NCBI GenBank assembly: GCA_905202115.1
Contig: CAJKQZ010000050.1
Coordinates: 1 to 14,290 of the forward strand
Direction of reading: 5' to 3'
DNA: 14,290 nt
Source of the DNA: an uncultured Prevotellaceae bacterium
GTDB lineage: Bacteria > Bacteroidota > Bacteroidia > Bacteroidales > Bacteroidaceae
The translations under genes were made by a program, and so were the position numbers. The notes under the pieces are model-generated. The model was not told where the DNA came from. It did not search any database and worked only from the letters and a program-made list of their open reading frames with translations. Below, piece by piece: positions 7,593 to 14,159 of this stretch (position 1 is its first letter; each line of letters starts with the position of its first letter).

Positions 7593-8315
7593 TCATGCGC
7601 AACGTCGTTGCGCGACCGATTCTTTCTTGTCATAATCAACAGCCAGATATATAGATATTAAGAAATTACCCCCCCCTAATTGCGATACAGAATTATCGGA
7701 TATATCTTCGCGGGAATTCAAGAATTTAATTACTCTTGCCGGATTGCCGGCCACAACTGCATAAGACGGCACATCTTTCACCACAACGGCGCCAGCTCCA
7801 ACAACGGCATTATCGCCTATGTTTACTGTGCCTATTATGGTTGCCGCCGCACCGATCGTTACATTGTTGCCTATTTTGGGACGTCCCCCAGAAACTTCAT
7901 CTTTCTTACCTATAGTTGTGCAATGTCGCACAACGAAATTTTCTCCAATCGTTTCGGCATTTAAAACCGTAGAATAAGGGTGAGACAATCGGCAACCACG
8001 TCCAATACGCGTAGTGGCCGAAATAACTAAATATTTGTCTCCGCGCCTCATCCACGAAACAAACAACGCTCGCACAGCACCTATACGGTGGTAAAACAAT
8101 GTGCGAAAAAAACCGTTAGTATGAAGCAAAAAAAGCAATCCCACAAAATGATTGCAACGCACATATTGCCGCGCCATCATTGCTTCCACATCTGCAAATA
8201 TCATATCAAATTTTCCATAAGCCATAAGCAAATGCGGCAGATACCACCAACCAAACAACAAAGAGCCACAAAGCCGCAGCATGTCGCGAATAGCGCGTTT
8301 CTTGTCATCGTCCAT
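7593..8315 (-). CDS. Serine-acetyltransferase-like hexapeptide O-acetyltransferase
   Basis: A 240-residue left-handed beta-helix acetyltransferase (CysE/WbbJ-like). The N-terminal half is helical (FGWWYLPHLLMAYG, VRCNHFVGLLFLLHTNGFFRTLFYHRIG). The hexapeptide domain starts near 98: YLVISATTRIGRG, LSHPYSTVLNAETIGENF, VVRHCTTIGKKD, GGRPKIGNNVTIGAAATIIGTVNIGDNAVVGAGAVVVKDVPSYAVVAGNPARVI. His112 and His130 are candidate catalytic histidines. Such proteins in polysaccharide loci transfer acetyl from acetyl-CoA to a sugar hydroxyl or amino-sugar. A G8 tract (7669-7676) encodes Gly214-216 just after the natural end of the family fold; the last 24 residues exist only in this tract length. It lies 12 bp after the DUF1919 gene, in the same operon. 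It could also be a true serine acetyltransferase, but the context argues for glycan decoration. Confidence 0.9.
   Translation of the reverse strand: MDDDKKRAIRDMLRLCGSLLFGWWYLPHLLMAYGKFDMIFADVEAMMARQYVRCNHFVGLLFLLHTNGFFRTLFYHRIGAVRALFVSWMRRGDKYLVISATTRIGRGCRLSHPYSTVLNAETIGENFVVRHCTTIGKKDEVSGGRPKIGNNVTIGAAATIIGTVNIGDNAVVGAGAVVVKDVPSYAVVAGNPARVIKFLNSREDISDNSVSQLGGGNFLISIYLAVDYDKKESVAQRRCA
7669..7676 (-). repeat. G8 homopolymer near the 3' end of the acetyltransferase gene
   Basis: Eight consecutive G on the coding strand, followed by TAATTTCTTAA. Seven G would give a 218-residue and nine G a 216-residue protein; eight G add a 24-residue tail. The bases after the tract (TAA, then TCTTRA) match those after the ATP-grasp tract. 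Confidence 0.85.
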
Positions 8316-8327
8316 AATTTTATTTTT

Positions 8328-8975
8328 TTAAGTCAATGGATATTTGTCTAAGTATGCTGTAAGATATCTATAGTAAACGAACCCTTTTAAGTAAGCACTC
8401 GGGCTGTCGTGCAAGCCTGAAAATTCCCTGCAACCAATGACATGGGGGGGGTAAGAGGTTTTGTTCGTGAATAATACCCTGTGAGGATATTTTAATGCGG
8501 CAAAATCTGCAATGGTTTTGTCGTTATACAAATTCTGACAGAAACCCACGGCAATCCATTTGTTGAAATTAAACCTTGCTAAGCGTCTATTCCATTTTTC
8601 TAAAGCCACCTCGGGTGAAGGATAGTGCAAAAAATGAATCTCTATGTCAGTTCCTTCGAATACACCGATAGGATATTGAGATGAATCCCGAAGTCCGTAT
8701 TTTGATTTCTCTATAAAATGGATAGGTCGCTTAATAACATTAATATCTTCTATGATACGATTAAAATCTGAGGCATAAAAGAACAAACCTGCCGTAGGAG
8801 TTGTATATTCCCTGTGAAGCATTTGCGAGAAATGGCCGCCGAAACAATTCATTGCAAATACAGAAGCGTCCTCGGGTATCTGTACTGCAAGACGTTTTAG
8901 ATACTTCCGGCAACGAGTATCGATATATAATTTCCTTACAGCCTTAGCTGCTTTTATCAACGTATTCTTAATCAT
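8328..8975 (-). CDS. DUF1919 exopolysaccharide-locus protein
   Basis: A 215-residue protein that I assign to DUF1919, a family found in capsule and exopolysaccharide loci and without a firmly known reaction. The signature order is visible: FAMNCFGGHFSQ, TPTAGLFF, DFNRIIEDIN, YPIGVFEGTDIEIHFLHYPSPEVALEKWNRRLARFN, IAVGFCQ, and FTNKTSYPPHVIG. The frame is open up to 9068, but I chose the ATG at 8975 because it overlaps the preceding stop codon by 8 bp (AATGATTAA), a standard coupled start, and because the longer form would overlap by about 100 bp. A C8 tract on the coding strand (8444-8451) encodes Tyr-Pro-Pro-His near residue 176; length changes would replace the last 38 residues. It probably acts in repeat-unit assembly or decoration in the cytoplasm. 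Confidence 0.82.
   Translation of the reverse strand: MIKNTLIKAAKAVRKLYIDTRCRKYLKRLAVQIPEDASVFAMNCFGGHFSQMLHREYTTPTAGLFFYASDFNRIIEDINVIKRPIHFIEKSKYGLRDSSQYPIGVFEGTDIEIHFLHYPSPEVALEKWNRRLARFNFNKWIAVGFCQNLYNDKTIADFAALKYPHRVLFTNKTSYPPHVIGCREFSGLHDSPSAYLKGFVYYRYLTAYLDKYPLT
8444..8451 (-). repeat. C8 homopolymer in the DUF1919 coding region
   Basis: Eight consecutive C on the coding strand (G8 on the plus strand) within TCT TAC CCC CCC CAT. Seven C would give a protein of 195 residues with 18 new residues, nine C a protein of 202 with 25 new residues, against 215 in the present frame. This is the third such tract in three consecutive genes. Confidence 0.85.
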
Positions 8976-10137
8976 TATGAGTGTCTTTACATGAATCGAA
9001 GAATTTCTTAAAAAAAGCATTACGCCGTTCGTTAAGAATTTCGATATCGAATTCTTTTGATTTTTCAAAGTTGGCAGCAGCCTGTTTCTTTAATTCTTCT
9101 TTATTTAAAATAAAGCGCAGGTGGTCTACTATATCATTTATGTTCCCGCGCTTGAAAATACATTCAGGTGTCAGGAGTTCAGGAATCCCTGCTACGTCAG
9201 AGCCGAGAGCCGGTAGGCCATAACTCATTGCCTCTACCACGCTTCGCGGCAGTCCTTCCTGTTTACTCGGCTGAATATACAAATCCATTGACTCCAGGAA
9301 GCCGAAGATTTCGCGATGCGGAAGAATTCCTACAAAATGAACTCTGTCGCCAACTCCGTATTTATTTGCTATCGATTGCAAGTATGACGAATCACCCTTG
9401 CCCGCCATATAATAATGGATGTTATATTCGTTCTTCAACCGCGCAATAGCCTTAATAACGTCTTCCTGCCGTTTATAGCGCACATATATCGCTGCGCACG
9501 TGGCTATCTTGATTTCTTTTTCAGGGTTAAACGCCTCTATTTTAGCCATTCGCGTTTCTTTCACTCCGACGTGATTCTTTTCAAGAATCACGTCGGAAAT
9601 TCCAACACAGTTGGAATTTCCGACGGCTACAGGGTAGCGTTTCTGTAAAAATTTCTGTGTTACATAAATTGCATAATCGGCCTTACGCATGGCCCTCTTC
9701 ATGGCAAAATATTCCCACGGGGCCATAAATTTTCCGCGCCAGCTGTGATTCCACATTCCATCCCACGGACAACCTATTGCCGTGAGCAAGCATGGCTTAC
9801 CCTGCTGCTTCGCAACTTTTTGCGCGTAGTAGGCCACTCTTGACGGAACATAAGCAATAACTGCGTCGGCTTTTGTAACTTCCTCCCGAATAACCTTTTT
9901 GTTCTTTGGCATATCAAAAATCAAACTTCTTACAGTATTGATTGTATGAATGGGACTTATTCGGATATCCGATAAATCGACGGGGCGTTTCGATTCGTTT
10001 TTATCTACTATCGGGCAGCAAAATGTTATGTTGCCATAAGGACGGTAGCGATCAAGATGAGCAAGACCTTCCATATAATAGTATTGCCCATTGGCATATG
10101 GCAATCTGTAAGCACTTATTATAAGCAGAATATTCAT
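8968..10137 (-). CDS. GT4 family glycosyltransferase
   Basis: A 389-residue GT-B glycosyltransferase, family GT4. The N-terminal domain begins MNILLIISAYRLP with the usual first beta strand and contains KADAVIAYVPSRVAYYAQ and KADYAIYVTQKFLQKRYP, the last being the common end of the acceptor domain. The C-terminal donor domain starts near 208 (IKIATCAAIYVRYKRQE, with R220 and K222 as candidate diphosphate contacts), followed by YYMAGKGD, VHFVGILPH, and the E-x7-E motif at E294 and E302 (EGLPRSVVE). It is the first gene of the middle cassette, 194 bp after repeat copy D, and its stop overlaps the DUF1919 start. Codons 171-191, in the domain linker, contain two perfect inverted repeats (9565-9625). 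Donor and acceptor are unknown. Confidence 0.92.
   Translation of the reverse strand: MNILLIISAYRLPYANGQYYYMEGLAHLDRYRPYGNITFCCPIVDKNESKRPVDLSDIRISPIHTINTVRSLIFDMPKNKKVIREEVTKADAVIAYVPSRVAYYAQKVAKQQGKPCLLTAIGCPWDGMWNHSWRGKFMAPWEYFAMKRAMRKADYAIYVTQKFLQKRYPVAVGNSNCVGISDVILEKNHVGVKETRMAKIEAFNPEKEIKIATCAAIYVRYKRQEDVIKAIARLKNEYNIHYYMAGKGDSSYLQSIANKYGVGDRVHFVGILPHREIFGFLESMDLYIQPSKQEGLPRSVVEAMSYGLPALGSDVAGIPELLTPECIFKRGNINDIVDHLRFILNKEELKKQAAANFEKSKEFDIEILNERRNAFFKKFFDSCKDTHND
9565..9625. repeat. Two overlapping perfect inverted repeats inside the GT4 gene
   Basis: First: TCCGACGTGATTCTT (9565-9579), loop TTC, and its exact complement (9583-9597). Second: CGTCGGAAATTCCAAC (9591-9606), loop ACA, exact complement (9610-9625). 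The two share bases 9591-9597, so only one full hairpin can form at a time. They lie in coding sequence, in the linker between the two Rossmann-like domains. Confidence 0.93.
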
Positions 10138-10330
10138 AAATGAAATATTTTAATCATGTATCAAATAATGTTCATGAAGAATGTTCACTATGGAAAACCC
10201 TGTTACTTTGTCGATGAATAAAAGAATTACATGCAGAGAAACAACAAACAAGTTTGTTACGTTCCACGCAACTTAAATGAAAAGGCTTTCCTTATAAAAA
10301 TGGAGAGACAAAGCTGTTTTGTTCAAAGCG
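10138..10330. other. Leader between repeat copy D and the middle cassette
   Basis: No gene supported. It contains a perfect 7+2+7 palindrome (AACAAAC, AA, GTTTGTT; 10243-10258) about 105 bp upstream of the GT4 start. The segment 10219-10248 resembles 5873-5905 in the leader of the next cassette. No consensus TAnnTTTG promoter is seen on the minus strand. Confidence 0.4.
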
Positions 10331-10506
10331 CCTCAAAAAAATATTTTTTATTTTTTTCGAGGTAAAAAACTTCCCGCAGATAATTCAAAATACATCGGAG
10401 ATAATCAAAAATATCTCAGACATAATTCAAAATATCTCAGAGATATTTTTTACTACATATACATATACTGATTTTCAAGTACTTGTCGGGTGACCGTTTT
10501 TGTCTG
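10331..10506 (+). repeat. Intergenic repeat element, copy D, with four 21-bp units
   Basis: Complete copy. Its left arm is the best palindrome of the family: CCTC, AAAAAAATA and their exact complements around an AT-rich centre (10331-10362). The units start at 10379, 10400, 10421 and 10442. Units 2 and 3 are nearly identical (AAAATATCTCAGA in both). The core from TTCCCGCA (10371) to TGTCTG (10506) is 136 bp. On the plus strand the last junction palindrome is followed by T6, as in copy B. Confidence 0.93.
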
Positions 10507-10664
10507 TATTGCTTTGCTGCAACGAAGCACGGTTTTTATGTTTGGTATACTTTATGCAGAGAACTATAACTCGTTACCATATCTCTCCACTGCGTTCGAT
10601 AGAAATCCCTACCCCCGAATTTTGTTTCAGCATAAAAGCTATTTACAGTCATTTATCTATTATC
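10507..10664. other. Intergenic stretch after the wzx-wzy cassette
   Basis: No coding sequence is supported; the plus-strand frames that cross it continue antisense into the glycosyltransferase gene. An imperfect hairpin (GCTTTG...CGAAGC, about 10510-10527) lies beside the end of repeat copy D and might act as a processing or termination structure. Confidence 0.3.
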
Positions 10665-11543
10665 TCAAAAGCGCTTCAGCCAACTCTGGAAAGTATAATA
10701 TTCTTTATCGGCCAAATTCACCGGTTCAACTGGAGTATTCACAAATTCATGCAGTGTATCGGGAGCGTCCTCTCCTATTATAAAAATATTCGAAGGATTA
10801 TAAAATTTCGACTCTTTTATTCTTTTATAGTTAGTAATCAGCTTTTTCTCAAAAAAGAGCGCTTCCAAAGGCCGAAGCGACATTCCGTTTTGAGTAGCAG
10901 GAAGCAAATCTATAACACACCTGGAATTTCTTACGTATTTAATAAGCTCAAGGTAAGGAAGCCACTTTTTGTAATGTCCGTGCTTAAATCCGGTTGCTAT
11001 AAAAAAGTAGTTCGACAACTCAGCTGCATTAACCATTTTCTGACAATCTTCAATCTCGCGCTGCCTCCCCTTGACCGCTCCTGCAAAAACACAATCATAA
11101 CTTTCTACATACGCTCCATTTGTTTCATCAACAAGCTCTGGAAAATAAAACTGCGTGTTCAATTTCAATTCAAACTTAGCACTATCCACCGGATCGTATG
11201 TCCATTTTTCTACCGACGAGTCTAATTTTTCAAATATCGAAGAATCGTATATATGATTCCAAAACCAATATATTACTCTCAGGCTTGGATACTTTTTCTT
11301 AATGTAATTCGCAGCAGCTACTGTCAGAGACGAATCAAATATAATAATACAGTCCTCATGTTTCCCGCAACGGCGGAACTCACGGGTGTAAAACGCCGGT
11401 CCCAGCCGCGGAATGTATTTATTTATTATCGCGCGAAAAAATTTCAATACCATGCCCAACCGCGGATATATGCTGGCCGTTGGGCAAGCAGCCTTATAAT
11501 TGTCGTAAAACAGGATATCGCGGTTAAGCGTAAACAGTTTCAT
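10665..11543 (-). CDS. Putative GT-B type glycosyltransferase of a polysaccharide locus
   Basis: A 292-residue protein without signal peptide or membrane segments. It resembles a group of putative LPS/capsule glycosyltransferases. The first half has a Rossmann-like pattern (DCIIIFDSSLTVAAANYI, LRVIYWFWNHIYD, KWTYDPVDSAKF); the second opens with DCVFAGAVKGRQREIEDC (150-167) and contains FIATGF, CVIDLLPATQNGMSLRPLEALFFEKKLITN (209-238) and FIIGED. The SLRPLEALFFEKKLIT segment is where GT-B enzymes contact the donor, but a strict E-x7-E motif is absent. I am confident of a GT-B-like fold and of its role in the locus by position, but not of its family number or substrate. It starts 3 bp after the polymerase stop codon, so it is translationally linked. 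It ends its cassette; repeat copy D follows. Confidence 0.72.
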   Translation of the reverse strand: MKLFTLNRDILFYDNYKAACPTASIYPRLGMVLKFFRAIINKYIPRLGPAFYTREFRRCGKHEDCIIIFDSSLTVAAANYIKKKYPSLRVIYWFWNHIYDSSIFEKLDSSVEKWTYDPVDSAKFELKLNTQFYFPELVDETNGAYVESYDCVFAGAVKGRQREIEDCQKMVNAAELSNYFFIATGFKHGHYKKWLPYLELIKYVRNSRCVIDLLPATQNGMSLRPLEALFFEKKLITNYKRIKESKFYNPSNIFIIGEDAPDTLHEFVNTPVEPVNLADKEYYTFQSWLKRF

Positions 11544-11546
11544 TAT

Positions 11547-12593
11547 TTAATTATAGAAAAGATTTTGATAAAAGATTGATTCTACTATGTCGAAATACGT
11601 AGTTGAATGCATTAAATACCCCACAATACCATACGTCATGGCATATAGAACTATAACCAGCGTTTGTGCGATATATGAGAAGCCGAACGACATAGAAAAT
11701 TTATTCGAAACAAAAATGTAATTCAATAGCGCAAGATATTTATACAGCCTCAGAGCATTCAAAGACATGAATGCGGCCGGCAATAACAGAAGTATGGCTA
11801 TATTGAAATAAAATACAGTTTCATTGGTGTTTAAAGTATACAATCTTTGCGGACGTGTCATTGAACCAGACGGTTCTCTCTTATTCCAATACCGAACAAA
11901 AAGAAAATTACCTGTAAACAATACCAACAACAATGATCTTGTCAAATTAGAAACACCTACATCATACCTTTCCATCATCAAATCATATTCCTGTGAAAAG
12001 GCATTCTGAATAATAAAAACTATTACGAGTCCCATTAGCACCAATACTATCTTAGGACATTTCTCTATCGTTTTCTTGTTTATCAAAAGAAACAACATAT
12101 AAAAGATAGTCGTAATATGTATTGTCGCAGCAAACGTTACAATCGCGGCATATAATATCTTACACTTCCTTGTGTCGTGAGAAATTATCAGAGATATTCC
12201 TATCAAACATAGAACAAAACCGAGAAAATTTCGGTTTTGTACTATGTCGTAAAACGACATAGTACACATATAAAGAACCGATACTAAAGAACATCTCTTT
12301 GCGTATCGCAAAGTAAAAAACAGATATATTAATAAGCCGAAACCGATGAAACACCTGCGGAATAAATAATAATCTGCTCCAGCTTCATTGAAAATTTTGG
12401 ATAGAAATTCATATCCTTTATCATGGAAAGACCCCATTAAATATCCCGCCTCATAATTAACATAGTCCGGCAAACTATTATTCCACGACAAAGTCCAGAT
12501 AAAGAAAAAGACAGCGACCGTAAGGAGCTTGGAACGCTGAAAAATCAGCCCCAAAACTACCAAAACAATAAATATCTGAATAACTATATTCAT
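11547..12593 (-). CDS. wzy: EpsG-like polysaccharide polymerase (Wzy)
   Basis: A 348-residue inner-membrane protein with about nine to ten hydrophobic segments, consistent with the EpsG/Wzy polymerase family that joins undecaprenyl-linked repeat units on the periplasmic side. EpsG-type signatures near the N-terminus are LPDYVNYEAGY (41-51, with Asp43 in the family D-x-x-x-Y type position), HDKGYEFLSKIF (57-68) and later MSFYDIVQNRNFLGFVLCLIGI, followed by a His-containing TIHITTIFYMLF helix. Wzy proteins are poorly conserved, so the call rests on topology, these motifs and its position 2 bp after wzx. Only the repeat-unit structure it recognises would be specific, and this is unknown. Codon use is AT-rich as for wzx. 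Two inverted repeats lie inside (12214-12266). Confidence 0.85.
   Translation of the reverse strand: MNIVIQIFIVLVVLGLIFQRSKLLTVAVFFFIWTLSWNNSLPDYVNYEAGYLMGSFHDKGYEFLSKIFNEAGADYYLFRRCFIGFGLLIYLFFTLRYAKRCSLVSVLYMCTMSFYDIVQNRNFLGFVLCLIGISLIISHDTRKCKILYAAIVTFAATIHITTIFYMLFLLINKKTIEKCPKIVLVLMGLVIVFIIQNAFSQEYDLMMERYDVGVSNLTRSLLLVLFTGNFLFVRYWNKREPSGSMTRPQRLYTLNTNETVFYFNIAILLLLPAAFMSLNALRLYKYLALLNYIFVSNKFSMSFGFSYIAQTLVIVLYAMTYGIVGYLMHSTTYFDIVESIFYQNLFYN
12214..12266. repeat. Two adjacent perfect inverted repeats inside wzy
   Basis: First: ACAAAACCGA (12214-12223), 7-nt loop, exact complement (12231-12240). Second: TGTACTATGTCGT (12238-12250), loop AAA, exact complement (12254-12266). The arms share bases 12238-12240. 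The arrangement is like that in the GT4 gene at 9565-9625. Confidence 0.9.
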
Positions 12594-12595
12594 GA

Positions 12596-14023
12596 TTAGC
12601 CGTGTTTGAAACGGATAACATTCTTAGCAAGTGCTATCATTTCTTTTTCTCTAAACATATACATCGTTATTGCAAAGAGAACCGTCGTCACAACTGTGAC
12701 AAGAAGAATCTCCACCAATATATTCATCTGAGGAAATAAAAAAAGTATGCCTTTGTCTACAACACCAATCAAAATACAGCGCAGAACATTCTTGGCAACT
12801 ACGAGCATTTGTGTGGAAAACTTAATTTTCAAATATCCTTTCGTTGCATAAACATAATATATCGCCACAATCCATTGCGCAATTACAAACCCCCAGACAA
12901 TAACATAAATACCCCAATAAGCAGATAAGACAAGCGCAGCAATGACAGCTACCGACTTTACGATTTCCAGAAAAAACATTTTCTTCGTTTTTGCCACTAT
13001 TTTTAGCAAATTACGGCAAAGCATCTGAATCATATTAGGTAATACGCTCATTGATAGGGCTGCGATCATCCAGCACGCACCAATCCATTGCTCTCCCAGC
13101 AGCAACAACACTATAGGTCTGCTTAAAAGGATTATCCATACTGTCATAACGCTCAACAAAGCAACAGAAAGTTGATAAAACAGCATGTATTTAGCCTGCA
13201 CCTCGTCTTTATTTTGAAGTCGGGCAAGAACAGGAAAAACTGTTTGGTCTGTAATTGAGCCCACAAACGACACTGCAAAGTTTGAAATTCTATTCGATTG
13301 CACAAAATACCCCACATCTGCAATAGGCATAATCTTCGCAATGACATTTGTATTGATATTATTTGCTATGGTACGTAAAGTATCGGCTCCGAGCAATCCT
13401 ATTCCAAACGAAAACTGATATTTGAACGATTCATACGAAAACCGTATAGCCGGAATATATCTGTTTACAATACCTAACAGAACTACCGACAATGTGATTC
13501 CGACTATTTGTTGCCATATCAGAGACCAATAACCAAACCCTTGCAAAGCCATCCATATTGCTGTACCAAGAGAAATAAGACCGCTGATAATACTAACAAC
13601 CGCTACTTGTTTGAATTGCATATTGCGGAATACTATCACGCGCTGTACCACACGAAAAGAATGTAATACGACGGTAACACTCAATACGCGAATAATTTCC
13701 ACCAACTGCGGCTTATCGTAAAAACCGGCTACGAGAGGAGCGATCGAAAACAGTATCGCATACAGAATTATACTTACTATTATATTGTATACAAACAACG
13801 TTGAATAATCCAGCCGGCTTATGTCCGGTTTCCGCAATAAAGCTCCTCCAAATTCGGAATCGACAAGCATTTGCGAAAAAGCGATAAAAATGGAAACCAT
13901 GCCGATTATTCCGAAATCGGCAGGTGTCAGTATTCTTGCCAAAATAATTATCGACAAGAAGTTGACTCCATTTTGGCCTAATTGCGAAATAAAATTCCAA
14001 ATTAACGCGCCCTTAAATCCCAT
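12596..14023 (-). CDS. wzx: Wzx-type lipid-linked oligosaccharide flippase (MOP superfamily)
   Basis: A 475-residue integral membrane protein of the polysaccharide transport group of the MOP superfamily. It would flip undecaprenyl-PP-linked repeat units across the inner membrane. The N-terminus MGFKGALIWNFISQLGQNGVNF, followed by IILARILTPADFGIIGM, is the conserved family opening. There are about 12 to 14 hydrophobic segments, and the second half begins near FAVSFVGSITDQTVFPVLARLQN (WzxC-like: Ser, Pro-Val and Leu-Gln positions). Length is normal for WzxC-like members. It overlaps nothing and sits 2 bp before wzy; the upstream neighbour is repeat copy E, so it is probably the first gene of its cassette. 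Substrate specificity cannot be read. Confidence 0.93.
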   Translation of the reverse strand: MGFKGALIWNFISQLGQNGVNFLSIIILARILTPADFGIIGMVSIFIAFSQMLVDSEFGGALLRKPDISRLDYSTLFVYNIIVSIILYAILFSIAPLVAGFYDKPQLVEIIRVLSVTVVLHSFRVVQRVIVFRNMQFKQVAVVSIISGLISLGTAIWMALQGFGYWSLIWQQIVGITLSVVLLGIVNRYIPAIRFSYESFKYQFSFGIGLLGADTLRTIANNINTNVIAKIMPIADVGYFVQSNRISNFAVSFVGSITDQTVFPVLARLQNKDEVQAKYMLFYQLSVALLSVMTVWIILLSRPIVLLLLGEQWIGACWMIAALSMSVLPNMIQMLCRNLLKIVAKTKKMFFLEIVKSVAVIAALVLSAYWGIYVIVWGFVIAQWIVAIYYVYATKGYLKIKFSTQMLVVAKNVLRCILIGVVDKGILFLFPQMNILVEILLVTVVTTVLFAITMYMFREKEMIALAKNVIRFKHG

Positions 14024-14159
14024 AACTGAAAAACTCCTCTTCTATTCCGAGAAAGAATATTTTATTCCCTTTGCCGGTCTGTATAAACGGATCTTTAAGC
14101 AAGCCACAGCAATCTTTATGAAATATATCTCGGCCAAGGACAACTTTATATTATAATTT
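14024..14159. other. Leader between repeat copy E and wzx
   Basis: AT-rich, no gene. On the minus strand TATATTTC is a one-mismatch version of TAnnTTTG, without a clear -33 TTTG. It could hold the cassette promoter, but the match is weak. Confidence 0.25.

Noticed and set aside
8976..9068. A longer DUF1919 protein starting at 9068
   Set aside because: It would overlap the GT4 gene by about 100 bp; the ATG at 8975 overlapping the stop codon by 8 bp is the usual coupled arrangement.
10500..11225. A 241-codon plus-strand open frame starting at the end of repeat copy D
   Set aside because: Most of it is antisense to the minus-strand glycosyltransferase that sits 3 bp after wzy; the translated product shows no recognisable family and has an unusual Ile/Ser/Tyr-rich composition.
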